From positions 496,001 to 560,000 of the forward strand of contig CP012819.1 in the NCBI GenBank assembly GCA_001936135.1: DNA of 64,000 nt. Reading direction: 5' to 3'. Each line of letters begins with the position of its first letter. Position 1 is the first letter of the stretch. Of this stretch, positions 11,048-21,708 are shown one piece after another. Source of the stretch: Saccharomycopsis fibuligera x Saccharomycopsis cf. fibuligera. Its lineage: Eukaryota > Ascomycota > Saccharomycetes > Ascoideales > Saccharomycopsidaceae. The notes beneath the pieces were generated by a model that saw nothing but the letters and a program-made list of their open reading frames with translations, was not told where the DNA came from and ran no database searches. The translations under genes and the position numbers were made by a program.

Positions 11048-13181
11048 TGTAATTGGGCTTTCAGTTGAAAGTTGTTAGATACAATTTTCTTGAATGCACC
11101 AACCTCCTTGTACAATAGTGGTTTCAGTTTTTATTACAACTAATGAAGCTTTTTACGTTGTTGGCTCACTTTAAGCAAGCCTTGATTTGCACCTTGATGT
11201 TTATCCCCTCATTCGCTCTTTTTAATCCAACTACATCCCTCCCTATTATAACTGTTTCAATTCTTGCGTTATCTTTCAAGCATGCTCAAACTTGCTCTGT
11301 GTTTTATTAATTCGTTTTTGTGTTCTGTTTTTTTTTTTTTTTTTTTTTAAAAAAAAATCACAATGTTTTTTACTTTTGTTTTTGAACTAAAAAGCTTTTG
11401 TTTTTTAATTTGTTTATGACTTCATTTCCCGTTTGATATTTTTTGATTTTTTATGCTCTTTGTCTTTGTTGTGCTTCTGTTTGGGAAAATATTGAAAAAA
11501 TATTGAAAAAATCCTCAAGGAAGAATATTAGAGGAGAGAAGAAAAAGAAGAAAATACGCTTTATAATGTGTTACAGTTTAATGTATATGAAAAATAGCAA
11601 GCACACTCGAAGAGATAATTGAATATGCCTCTTCAATCAGCTGAATGTTGTTTGTAGAGCATTTTTTCAAATATTTTTTTAGAGTTGCTGAACGTTTTCT
11701 GTGATACTATTATCCATTTGAATCTTTTTGTTTTTCTACTATTATTTCTGGTTTTTTTTTTTTTTTTTTTTTTTTTTTGTCTTTGATTACAATGATGTAT
11801 TGTCGTTCAGAGCCCGCAGATGACTACAGTAATAATGTTTGTATTGTTTCGTTCTTACGAGACACTGTTAACAATAACGACAGTACTGGATGTGGTGATT
11901 GTGATTACGTCGTATCATGGAGATGATGCTACGGAACAGGGCATAGAAATTGGCTTGACTATTTGTTTGTGAAGCATTGCGGCACCGGCCTCATCAACGG
12001 GTATCCGATATAGCCGTTCAGTAAGTACTGATGCCACACGCATGATGTGTGCATGTTTGGTTTATGATTAAGTCTAAGATTGAGTCTAAGATTGGTCGAT
12101 TATAGCCGCCTTTTCCAATACTAAAGGACTGATATGGGGAGAGTGTTCACATCACCAATGGAAGTGTTCCGATGTTTTTGAAGTATGCAAGTGGAAATTA
12201 GTAGCTCGCAGTAGACATACGTAGCCAATTGACGGTAATGATTTCCTAGTGTTCCACTATTTGGTTCGATCTCAACTAATATCAGCAGCGTGAAAATAAT
12301 AGAAAAACTGCCCCTGCTTGGCAATTTTCACCTACTTGATAATCAACGCATACTAATAATTGGACTGTCATATTTTCCTTCTACTTTGGAAAAAAAATGT
12401 GAAGCAGGGAGTAAAACCTAGGAAAAAGAAAAACACAGATATGAGGTAATCAGAGAAGGGTAGACTTGTGTCTTTTCCTTTTACGTCTTCCTCGAAGCTT
12501 GCAGAGCTTGCTTTGAATAAATTCGAACTCATGGTCTTCAATTCCAGGCCACAACTGCAACAGATATTTAAGAAAAAAATTATTATGATAGAATTGACTG
12601 ACATGAGTATTACTGTATTTTATCGTATCAACGTTTGTTACTATACAATGTCACTGCCGCCTATCACAGATTACAATGCATGCGCAATCATTAATTGTAA
12701 TGTATGCGATTAAATCTGCTAATCAATTTCATGTTTCTGCGGCTTCAAGACATATCTTCGACGATGAGCTTGCCAAGAATCAACTATACTGATCTATATT
12801 TGCATTTGTTTTCAAAAACAAATACCATTTCTAGTTCCTAAGATCTGGGCTAGGCTTAGCTACCAAAATATGATCAAGCATAGTCGATACAAAACAAACT
12901 GACAGTGTGCGAATGCATAACTTAAAAGAATAAATCTAGATTCAATAGCGACATGACAAGGTGCTCCATAACTTAAGTGATGGTTATAGTTATAGTTCGT
13001 ATTTATACATTACACGCAGATAAGAGAGTCAATTTTAACAATATTCGACGGGTAGCCTCATCGCCTGCGCCCTCGGAGAGCCTGAGCAGAACAGACTGTT
13101 GCGATGAGGAAATTAGCCAATGGCATAAAGTCGCTGTGAATTATATATTTCAAATACGAAAGTGGAAACTCAAGATTGTCT

Positions 13182-13223
<42 letters not shown>

Positions 13224-13308
13224 GAACGATGCTTCCAACAGTGAAAAAGACAAAGATACAACTCTGAAGAGTTGCGATGTAACAATACTGAAATGACAGT
13301 AATGACCA
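11048..13308. other. Gene-free region before the RAD1 relic
   Basis: It contains several homopolymer runs: T21 followed by A9 (11328-11357), T27 (11752-11778) and T37 (13185-13221). A 12-bp unit (AGTCTAAGATTG) is repeated twice at 12071-12094. No coding region was recognised on either strand. Confidence 0.5.
13185..13221. repeat. Poly-T tract, 37 bases
   Basis: An uninterrupted run of 37 T, the longest homopolymer seen in the window, sitting just upstream of where RAD1-like sequence begins. Confidence 0.9.
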
Positions 13309-13309
13309 T

Positions 13310-15035
13310 TGGAGAAAAATCAGAAAAGAGACAGCTGCAGCAGCCATAATTGTAGTACTGGTAGTTTTAGGTCGAAAAGAAGTCTCATAATTCTACCCAA
13401 TACGCAGGACGAAGAAAATGCAAAAATTGGTGAAGAGTTAATCGAACTTTCTTGGACCGATGCCCTTCCAGATCCAATATATTTTAACTCTGTGCCCAGC
13501 AACAACAGCAACAACATACAAAACAACAGAGGCGACAACAGAAGCAATGACGCTGGTGGTGGAAGTAATATGTTGAAAATACAATTCATTCTCCCTAAAT
13601 GTGAGTCTATAATAGTGAAGAAAAGAAGAAAGCTTTATTCAAAAGGTGAAATAATTTCAAGTTCGAGAATTCTCATTGTGGATTTACTATCTGGCATAGC
13701 AGGTCCCTTAGAAACATGCAACATAAAAGATGTTCGCTTTGGCCCAGATTTCACATTCACATTGACGTTATAAAATCATTAAATTTCAGAACAAAAAGGC
13801 CATCCACTACAGGTGCAAACGAACATGACATGTTTGGAAAAAACCATTGAAATTGAAGTGGTGATGATCAAATCAATGCAAAGAATTCAAATAGCCATTC
13901 TTTCATGTATGAAATTCCTTTTTATGAAATCGTGCGTCACAATCCAGAATTAACCGCTAAATTGGAACTTTTTGAAGACTTGGATCAAGGTAAGTTATAG
14001 CATTATTTAATTGGCCTTGGCATCGAACCTCGTGGATCACTAAACAATTAATTGATGAATTTGCGATGGTAGGAATAATACTTGGAATTTATATTGATGT
14101 AGATGCTATAAGCTTTTGTGAGGGCATATGCCAATAATAATAGAAATAATTAAAATTACAACAGCTAAGATAATAAGAAAAGATTATAAAAATTATTTCC
14201 ATTTTATATCACCATTTATGAGTCGAACTTGTCATTCGTTAGATGAGTAGAGCTTTTTCAAGCAGAGAATAAATCACACAAATTGAAAACGTTTTTGATG
14301 TACTATGGCGTTTTAGTGGAAGAGCAATGATATTTGAGTCCCAAGAAGGAAAATGAAAGCTTCAGGAAGTTAATCAGGGACAAAGTTCAACTTAGCAAAG
14401 AGTTCGAAGACAAGCAACAAGATGTGAAGGACCACGTCATTAACACTAGAATTGCTGGAGAAAATAATTGATTTTTGGATGGTAGGAAAATTAATAACAG
14501 GAAAATTGACATTGATATTAGAGAATTCAGACCAACATTACCTAATGTCTTGTTTAGAGTTGTTTTGAAATTGTACTTTGTGTAATCGCCGTTGGTGACT
14601 ACATTTTATCACCACGTATTTGTGTTGAAAGAAAATTGGCGCTAGACTTGACTAGCTCTTTTGAAAAGGGAAACTTGTATAGTCAATACACACTGATGTT
14701 CCGGCACTATCAAATTGTCATATTACTTATTGAATTTGACGAAACCAAATCATTTGCCTTGAACCCGTTTGTGGAATTCAAGAACCGATACAATAGCACG
14801 TTGATGAAACTTGAAGTTAAAAATTCAACTTCTGCCGAAAAATTACAACAAAATATTAGACTTATGCTTGCAATGCTTTTTCTTGCTTTTCCCAAACGTA
14901 AAATTGTTTGATCTCCATCACCATACCATACTGCTGAAATTTATAGAGTTAAAAAGTCGTGAAGAATATTCCAGGGATAACTGTGGAAAATTACCCTATA
15001 ATCAGTCAATGTTAGAAGCGTTCGGGAATTAGCTA
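13310..15035 (+). pseudogene. RAD1: Decayed RAD1 (XPF-type nucleotide-excision-repair nuclease) copy
   Basis: Segments in changing frames match yeast Rad1 in the correct order. About 13366-13720 carries RSLIILP, EELIELSW, KKRRKLY and SSRILIVDLLSGI of the helicase-like domain. About 13830-13995 has MQRIQIAILSCMK and NPELTAKLELFED. About 14010-14135 has WHRTSWITKQLIDEF and DVDAISFCEGI. About 14285-14465 has FLMYYGVLVEEQ and ENESFRKLIRDKVQLSKEFE. About 14500-15035 is the ERCC4 nuclease: DIREFRPTLPNVLF, ERK followed three residues later by Asp, YQIVILLIEFDETKSFALNPF, SPYHTAEIY and NQSMLEAFGN. A full gene would need about 3.2 kb; part of the middle is missing and several frame changes and stops interrupt it. 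No ATG opens it. It is therefore a relic, presumably of a duplicated RAD1 with the working gene elsewhere. Identity is firm; the origin is inference. Confidence 0.85.
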
Positions 15036-15591
15036 TGTTCAAAGATTATGAGCTTGTATTGTTGGTTGGTGAGGAAAATGGAAAAAAATTTTTAGCTTTT
15101 TTAGACTTTTAAAGCTATATCGGTAGATGGGTTAAATTTATATACTTTAAAAACTTCAATGTATATTGCATTCTGTAATATACTAAATTAATCGATGGGG
15201 ATGTAAGGGAATATCATAAGAGACTGCAAGGCGTGATTAATTATGGATTTCCTGCTGCAGTAGTTTCATGTGTTGAAAAAATATTTAGAAATGAGAATTA
15301 TTTATTCTTGTGGCGAGGTTAAAATTTTTAACATTGAAAAGATTATTGGAAATAAAAGTGATTGAATCAGGCGAAGGGATATATAGAATTGATGGACAAC
15401 AAAAACTGGCAAGGTATTGGTTTCACCGTATTCTAAGGATATCTAATATTGAGAACATAGTTGACAATTTTAAACTATTGTGGTCCACTGAAATCGATAA
15501 CGTATTGATCCATGATACTTACCAATCAGATCTATTTACATGGAAGTTGATTGTCATTGATGAGTATTCAGAGTCTACAAAGGACCAATAG
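15036..15591 (+). pseudogene. Second decayed coding stretch, family unknown
   Basis: Directly after the RAD1 relic, protein-like fragments continue in shifting frames. They include FKDYELVLLVGEENGKKFLA (about 15043-15100), GDVREYHKRLQGVINYGF followed by PAAVVSCVEKIFRNE (about 15190-15300), and an open stretch of 93 codons at 15310-15591 without an ATG start that contains WSTEIDNVLIHDTYQSDLF. The fragments read like real protein but no family is recognised. They could be the former downstream neighbour of the RAD1 copy, which would mean a segment larger than one gene was duplicated and decayed. Confidence 0.35.
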
Positions 15592-15960
15592 AAGTTTCTG
15601 AATCAAACTATGTATCCGTATATTATTATTAGTTATAAGCAATCATCCTATATAATAAACCAAAAAGCTATAAAAAAACAAGCAAGCAAAAAAGTTTAAA
15701 ATATGTAATAATATAAAAACAAGAAAAAGGAGAGACAGAGAAGGCAGAAAAAGAGTATTTGACTGCCGATATGCAATCAGGGAAAAAAAAAAAGACAAAG
15801 ACGGAGCATTGAGGCTGCAGAACTTTGCAAAAAGTGTGAAATTAATAGAAAGATTATAGAATAAAAATTAATAAACAAAACTAACAAAACCATTAACCGT
15901 TAAATAGAGAAGATTAAACAAAAATGAATATTTTCATGAACACATAACTGTAAACAAATC

Positions 15961-16965
15961 TTAAATGTTTTCAAACTTGGGTTTTTTGAATTCTCCTTTT
16001 GATGAATTCAACACTCGCTTTCTCTCTCCTTCTCCCACCTCATAAGTGATTTCTTCATCCAGTTCACTGTCCGTACTGCATAACGCTTTTGAATCTTGGG
16101 CTAATGTATCCTGTTGCTGTCTGATTCCATTTTTCAGTGATTGCTGGTGATGTTGGTGCTGGTACTGTAAAGGTAACGCTTGATTGTTTCTTCCATATTT
16201 GCCATTAAAGTTTCTAGTCTTTGGTTTCCGATCAACTGACAACAATGGTATAGATGGTCTAAATCGCTGATTTGCGGCGTAGTTCATCTTAAAATCATAC
16301 TTTTTAGGCAATTCATTAACAGAATTTGTAAATTCGCTTTTATTGTCATCTTCTTCATCATTAACGTGTTCTGTATTAGTTGCATTTGTATCTTCAAATT
16401 CATTCCGGTGGTCATTTTGTGGGCCACTATCATGTTCATTAGCGTATTTTTCTAGTATGTTCTCAGAGTTCTCTAATTCATTGTCATCAAATATAATTCC
16501 ATTGTTAATATTCTCGCCACCCATCAACTCAGCTTTCTTGGTCAAACACCAGTTCTCAATATCAAAACCATTAATATTAATGCCATCATTTGTCTGTTGT
16601 TGATTATTTGGGTTATGACTATCTCTAATGGTGCTGCTGTTGTAATGGTGGTCATTACTGCTGCTGCCGGTGTTTTGATCATTGGCGCTAGCGGGATCAT
16701 TATTGTTGGTGCTGATAGTTGAATCACTATGATTGTTTCCTTTTAATTTGTGTAACTTGATTAAATTCAATAGATCATCCAAACAGTCTAAATATCCCTT
16801 GTACCTTATCAATGAGTTCTTGGAATTGGAAAGTCTATAAAGGGCGGCAACTGAGTTTGCAGCATTCTTGAACTCGCTAGCGAGTTTTGTATCGAGTTCG
16901 TTCAACTCTGCTTGAGTGACAGGAATCGATGGCGGTAAATTAGTGGATAAATTTGATAGATCCAT
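15961..16965 (-). CDS. Protein resembling the HAPSTR1/C16orf72 (DUF4588) family
   Basis: A 334-residue, mostly disordered, Asn/Asp/Glu-rich protein. The only ordered-looking part is near residues 25-75, where EFKNAANSVAALYRLSN is followed by IRYKGYLDCLDDLLNLI, and, after a long Asn/Ser/His spacer, DIENWCLTKKAEL. The pattern F-x-NAA-x-x-V-x-x-LY, then GY and a later Trp-Lys segment, resembles animal HAPSTR1 (C16orf72), a stress-response partner of the HUWE1 ubiquitin ligase, and its fungal relatives. The C-terminus is basic (GERKRVLNSSKGEFKKPKF), possibly a nuclear signal. The assignment rests on a short motif and is inference; a lineage-specific disordered protein is the alternative. It uses the first in-frame ATG, preceded by an A-rich stretch. 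Confidence 0.6.
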   Translation of the reverse strand: MDLSNLSTNLPPSIPVTQAELNELDTKLASEFKNAANSVAALYRLSNSKNSLIRYKGYLDCLDDLLNLIKLHKLKGNNHSDSTISTNNNDPASANDQNTGSSSNDHHYNSSTIRDSHNPNNQQQTNDGININGFDIENWCLTKKAELMGGENINNGIIFDDNELENSENILEKYANEHDSGPQNDHRNEFEDTNATNTEHVNDEEDDNKSEFTNSVNELPKKYDFKMNYAANQRFRPSIPLLSVDRKPKTRNFNGKYGRNNQALPLQYQHQHHQQSLKNGIRQQQDTLAQDSKALCSTDSELDEEITYEVGEGERKRVLNSSKGEFKKPKFENI

Positions 16966-17482
16966 ACTAAAAAAAATTGCGTAGAGTGTGTGGGTTTTCG
17001 TCTTTGTTCCTGATATATTATATATGTTGGTGTGTTGGATTCTATTTGTGTATTATGAAGACTGCGATAGATGAGGTAAACAGAAAGAACTAATGGCCAA
17101 TGAGCTGTTATCGCTATTCGGTCAAAAGCAATTATTTAAGCTTATGTTAGGTGCAGTAATAGTGAAAAGTGTGTGACAGCTGTAATTTGAGGTGCTGTTA
17201 TTACCAATTCTTGCAAACAGCAGTCTAGATTCAATCTGCAGTCTCCGTTATGACCATAATCGCACTACGCTTTCTTAGCTCATGTGAGGGAAGAGCTAAA
17301 GAGAAAATTTTTAGTATGTAAAAAATGATATTACCCGTCCACTTGATCACCGTACTTCAGTTTTTTGTCTTTGCCATGCGTTTTGCTGCAGAGTTCCCAA
17401 CATGCGCTGCGGTCAGCGACTAAAGGAAAACACTGAAGCACATTAGTTGAAGGACAACATTACCACTGAAGGATCAGCAACT

Positions 17483-17520
<38 letters not shown>

Positions 17521-17661
17521 TATAAAGCCATCGCTTTTCATATCTTCTTTTTTTTCTTTTTTTTATTTATTAAATTCATATCTAATTCATTGTTAACACC
17601 CTTTTTCTACCTTTATCTTTCAGAATCTCAAACGCAAACTCTTTTCCATTCGCTTATTAAA
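16966..17661. other. Intergenic region between divergent ORFs
   Basis: A shared upstream region of the DUF4588-like gene (-) and the orphan ORF (+). It contains a run of 35 A at 17484-17518 followed by T-rich sequence. Nothing else seen. Confidence 0.5.
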
Positions 17662-18087
17662 ATGAGGCACAGCACAGCATTAGCAGTTTACCGTCGTGGC
17701 ACGAATACAAAATCTGTTCACAGCTTCCGTTTTGCCAATAGACAGATTCATCCACATCTCGTGGTGCAAAGCCCAGCTACTTCTTTTTTGGAAAATATTC
17801 AAGGAGAACAGCAACATGATACCTCTTCAGAAAGTTTTTCTTCAGAGGATAATTCTGACAGACTGGAATACCGGGAACCATCATATAGCCGCATAGCATG
17901 TAAAACAAGAGAAGCAACCCGCAGAGATATTATTTGCTTTGCCCACTTTAATAGAAATTGCAAAAGCAGTTTTGAAATTGGAACATATTCTATCAACACG
18001 GTATTCATAAACAAGATTAAGCATTTTGATGAAAAGTTAGAATACTGCTTACGTTATGATAAAGAGTACAGTACCTATCCGCTTTGA
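17662..18087 (+). CDS. Orphan ORF, 141 codons
   Basis: The ATG at 17662 is the first in the frame and lies about 140 bp after a poly-A tract and T-rich leader that would suit a promoter. The 141-residue product starts with a basic stretch (RHSTALAVYRRGTNTKSVHSFRFANRQ), has an acidic Ser-rich middle (SSESFSSEDNSDRLEYREP) and a C-terminal part with several Cys and aromatic residues (FAHFNRNCKSSFEIGTYS). The basic Arg/Ser N-terminus could be a weak mitochondrial signal. No family is recognised. Length and promoter-like context argue for a real but fast-evolving gene; chance is possible. Confidence 0.4.
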   Translation: MRHSTALAVYRRGTNTKSVHSFRFANRQIHPHLVVQSPATSFLENIQGEQQHDTSSESFSSEDNSDRLEYREPSYSRIACKTREATRRDIICFAHFNRNCKSSFEIGTYSINTVFINKIKHFDEKLEYCLRYDKEYSTYPL

Positions 18088-19505
18088 GAAAAATTCTGAT
18101 AAGTATTGTTTTTTTTGTTGTTGTCCCTCATTACTTGTATCACTACATGATTATTACTGCAGAAGTCGTTTTTGCGCCCATTTTTCTATGTGACACATGC
18201 GCAAAAAAGAACCCATTTCTTTTATTGGGCTCAAGTGTTTCCATTGCTTTTCAAATTTCAATGTATTAAAGAAATTCACTGTTACGAATAATTTTCTTCC
18301 TTTAAATTTTCCCGTTCTACCACCTATTTTCAATTCTACTACCTTCAATTTAGTTTGTCTGTACTTTTTCTATCTTACCTACTTTATCGGTTCATTTTGC
18401 TAATCCTTTTACTTTTGTTTTGCCCAGTCTTTGCTCTATCCTACTCACTTTCTTGTTCTATTTTAATTTTTTCTTTTGAAAGTCTGACATCTTCTAATAC
18501 TTTACTATATATACTAAACTTTTGCTTAACTTAGTCTGTTTTTCTTGTTCATTTTATATTAAAACCATAATATACCATTACCTCTGTTCACTTTTGTGTG
18601 CTATAGCTTGATAATTTCCTACTCAAAAAGTAGTAATAAAATTTTTGTGGGACAGTACTACCATATATGAGAGTGACTGGCAGATCAAGCGATTCTGTAG
18701 TACTTCTATACAACTGGATAGAAAACTTTTCGTTAACGAGCAATGTTTCAAGAAGAGCCGTGGCAGAGAATAATGTATTTCGTAGAGGGGAAGGCAATGG
18801 TCACCGCATATAGTTGAGATCCTACGTAGTGGGTTTTGGAAGTAACAAAGGGGTGAGAGTTGAGTGAACTGACAGTAGACTTGCCTTACACTAAAACTAC
18901 TATATTTTAAGAGGTGAACCACATCTTACATGAACTTTGCTTTCAGCATTTTCTTTCTATTTTACAGAGAGTCAAAACATATTAAAGATTTTCAGAAAAG
19001 CTGTCCGTAATTTTACAATACCAGGAGTTTATTCGAACTTAATAATGTACAGGCCGTATTTATCAAATGAGCAAATAGCCATTAGTGCGAGCCAGAATAA
19101 TCTGCAAAATAATAAAAGCTCAAATCAATTCTCCAGCAGAGCAATGAATTACAGATTGCTAGTATTAATCGTAACCTTTTAGCAGCAGTTACTGCTAACA
19201 AATATTATTATGTCAACTGGAAAAAAAGCATAAAATAAGAAAAAGAACTCAACTTATTGTTTAATATTGTCTAGCTGTTTTTTGAGCCATAAGATAACAA
19301 TCCCTGAATATGAACTATATTAGCAAAAACAGTCTTTGCACTTTTTGGAGGTGTGTATTTAAGAGCTTGTTTTACATTAAATTCTGTTAAAGCTAATGAG
19401 TAGTGAGTTAACGGATCAATAAAGAGAAAGAATGGCAAATATGAGAGTGTCTATGATAATATATTGTTTCATAATATGTATTATAAGTACCAGTACTAGT
19501 ATAAT
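18088..19505. other. Gene-poor region, 1.4 kb
   Basis: T-rich 3' flank of the orphan ORF, then AT-rich sequence. An open frame at 18937-19182 has no ATG start and no recognisable family. Nothing else supported. Confidence 0.45.
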
Positions 19506-20921
19506 CTATTTATCCTCAACGTACACACACTGATAGCCAATTGCCTGCGCTTGATAGCACAAGTTCTCTACCTCCTGGTAATGTTCCTTGATTATTTTCC
19601 CTCCAGACCAGCTATTGCCATTAAGCAAAATGTTGCTAAATTGGATTCCTTGTTTGAAAATGACAGCTGGTATTACAATAAAATTGACGTTTTTTTTTGA
19701 ACCTTTTTTCAAAAAATAATAATCGTCAGCATTTGCAAATTTCGTCCCAACTGTTATAGTTTTCGCTATATTATTGTTTAGTATTTCTTTTTGTATTTTG
19801 TTCAAACTCTTGTAGTCAAATGTTTTCCAGTCACTGATATATAGTATATGTTTTTCTTTATTGAGCGCATTGTTTATTAAAAAGTTCTTAAAATTGGCGA
19901 TTTTAGTCTCTTGGCTGAATTCTTCTAATAATTGAGCAGTGGCTTGCTTGTTTTCATTAGCCGAGGGTTTAAATTCATTAAAATAGTAAATTAATACAAT
20001 CTTTGAAAAGTTTATTTTGTTTTCGTAGTTTATCTTGTAATAGTTATCCACAAAGCTTTCAATATCATTGTCGTCTTTATCAATTCCTTTTAGCATGAAT
20101 GCCAAAGTGGTTTCTGATTTGTCTAGGCTTAGTTCGCTTAATTGAGCAAGCAACCTTTTGAAAATTTTCACCGTTGATTGTCCATCGTCTAGCACAGTGG
20201 ATAATAAGTATGTTTGATGTTGGCTTTGGGTGCTGTCTTTGTAATTATCATTTGTACTTTTGCTTACTGTGTTATTAACAACGCCATTATGATGTAAATT
20301 GAAATACGTTACTATCTCATAACTTGGATCCATGTTAAGTACTTTCTGTTTGTAAAACTTATATTTAGAGTACTCATTCTGTTGCTGAGCACCCTCAGTT
20401 CCTTCGTTTATCTTCTGATTCTGCAACGTTTGTTCAATGAAACAGTTGTCTATTCCATTATTGAAAAGCTTATAATTTTTAGTAACAACTACGGGATCAA
20501 TAATATCCAATGTCTTATAGTATAGCGTGGTTTTATTTTTCAATAGTAGCAGTAGTAAAAAGGCAAACACCACTAGTAGCCGAAGCATCCTCAAAGACGT
20601 TAACTTAGCTATGATCCTCTTGAACAATAGCCTCACGTATCTGCGAGATGGTATTCTGCACCTGGCATAGTAGCGGCCAGCACCACTATGTATGAAGGTG
20701 CTATTGTTGTTGTTTGCAGAACCATTATTGAGGTTATACTTCTGATTCTTTTCTTTTATAATTCTGTTTATCGAGTCCCCGAGGGTATCTTCAGACATGG
20801 CTGATATGCATTGGTGTAATGTAGAGTGGCTTACCGGCATTAAAGCTTTGGTTGGTCCTTGAGATTCTTCTGTTGATTCTATTGTTGTCACTACTGTTTT
20901 TTTTCGCTTACCACTCAACAT
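19506..20921 (-). CDS. Type II membrane protein resembling GT62 (Mnn9/Anp1/Van1) but lacking its DxD
   Basis: A 471-residue protein; the ATG at 20921 is the first in frame. A short basic, low-complexity cytosolic part is followed by one hydrophobic segment at about residues 112-126 (LLVVFAFLLLLLL), giving Golgi-type II topology. The lumenal C-terminus resembles Mnn9-family alpha-1,6-mannosyltransferases. VNFIVIPAVIFKQGIQFS and then IIKEHYQEVENLCYQAQAIG and YQCVYVED follow the family order (hydrophobic strand, Phe-x-x-Gly, Glu-containing helix, Met/Ile-Gly/Asn-Tyr). HILYISDWKTFDY sits where Mnn9 has its WRDVD metal-binding strand, so the DxD appears replaced by DWK. If the alignment is right, this is a divergent, perhaps non-catalytic member of the mannan-polymerase family. 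It shares a divergent promoter region with MCM7. The family link is made by eye and is moderate. Confidence 0.6.
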   Translation of the reverse strand: MLSGKRKKTVVTTIESTEESQGPTKALMPVSHSTLHQCISAMSEDTLGDSINRIIKEKNQKYNLNNGSANNNNSTFIHSGAGRYYARCRIPSRRYVRLLFKRIIAKLTSLRMLRLLVVFAFLLLLLLKNKTTLYYKTLDIIDPVVVTKNYKLFNNGIDNCFIEQTLQNQKINEGTEGAQQQNEYSKYKFYKQKVLNMDPSYEIVTYFNLHHNGVVNNTVSKSTNDNYKDSTQSQHQTYLLSTVLDDGQSTVKIFKRLLAQLSELSLDKSETTLAFMLKGIDKDDNDIESFVDNYYKINYENKINFSKIVLIYYFNEFKPSANENKQATAQLLEEFSQETKIANFKNFLINNALNKEKHILYISDWKTFDYKSLNKIQKEILNNNIAKTITVGTKFANADDYYFLKKGSKKNVNFIVIPAVIFKQGIQFSNILLNGNSWSGGKIIKEHYQEVENLCYQAQAIGYQCVYVEDK

Positions 20922-21708
20922 CCGCACACCACTGAGACTTCAGATCTCATTACACAACCATACATCACTAGGAACACATATATTTAGCTTTCTGTGAGAA
21001 GACTTTACAATAAGGCAGGAGAATTCATAAAGCATAGCATATACTTAATATTATGAAAAGAGCAGTTAAAAAGAGCTTGTATACTTTTTATTACTGTCTG
21101 GACTTCTATTGCGGGAGATCCATGCTCGCAGTTAGATTTAGTGTGCATGAGTAGAACGATAGTGGATGTAGAATTACTAAATAAAAAAGGCTCTGTAGCG
21201 CAGAAAAAAGACCAATGTTAATCAAAGTCTCTTTGACACCATTGTTTTCTTGTGAAGATTCAACTGGTCTACCGAAATTCTCACCGTTCTCAATGCTCCG
21301 AAATAATTATACGGAGACGCGTGATTTTCACAATAAAACAAATATTCCTAAAAGGGAAAAAAGACGCGTTTTTTCTACAAGTGGACACGGAAATTTTCAG
21401 TAATATTGCAGTTCCACTACCGCAGGCAAAAAAAAAAAAGGAAAAAAAAGATCAATCTCGTAGTTTGTATTGCAGTTTTGAACACTACTCAGGCAACTTA
21501 TCTTGACCACTTATTACTCTGTGATTTTGACTATCAACACTGAGAAAGTAAAGTGCTTTGCTTGGACTTCCCGTTGGAATTTGCTATAATATTGCTGTAT
21601 CAAAACGCAATATTTTTACTATTCTATTATATATTCACAAAATCCATCATAACAAACAACAAAACGAAAGCAAAATAAAGAGAAACAAGTACTTAAAGAT
21701 CACCAATA
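20922..21708. other. Divergent promoter region, GT62-like gene and MCM7
   Basis: 787 bp between the two start codons, with two MCB boxes nearer MCM7. A run of A around 21430 precedes MCM7. No gene seen. Confidence 0.6.
21317..21369. promoter_or_regulatory. Two MCB boxes upstream of MCM7
   Basis: Exact ACGCGT palindromes at 21317-21322 and 21364-21369, 340-390 bp before the MCM7 ATG. In yeasts this is the MBF site of G1/S replication genes. The spacing of 47 bp between them suggests a real cluster. Function is inferred. Confidence 0.6.

Noticed and set aside
12185-12275. tRNA-like box A (TAGCTCGCAGT) and box B (GGTTCGATCTC) words
   Set aside because: No acceptor stem pairs and the T stem is mismatched, so no tRNA fold forms.
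18937-19182. 81-codon frame with protein-like wording
   Set aside because: No ATG start and no recognisable family; kept only as a note in the region entry.
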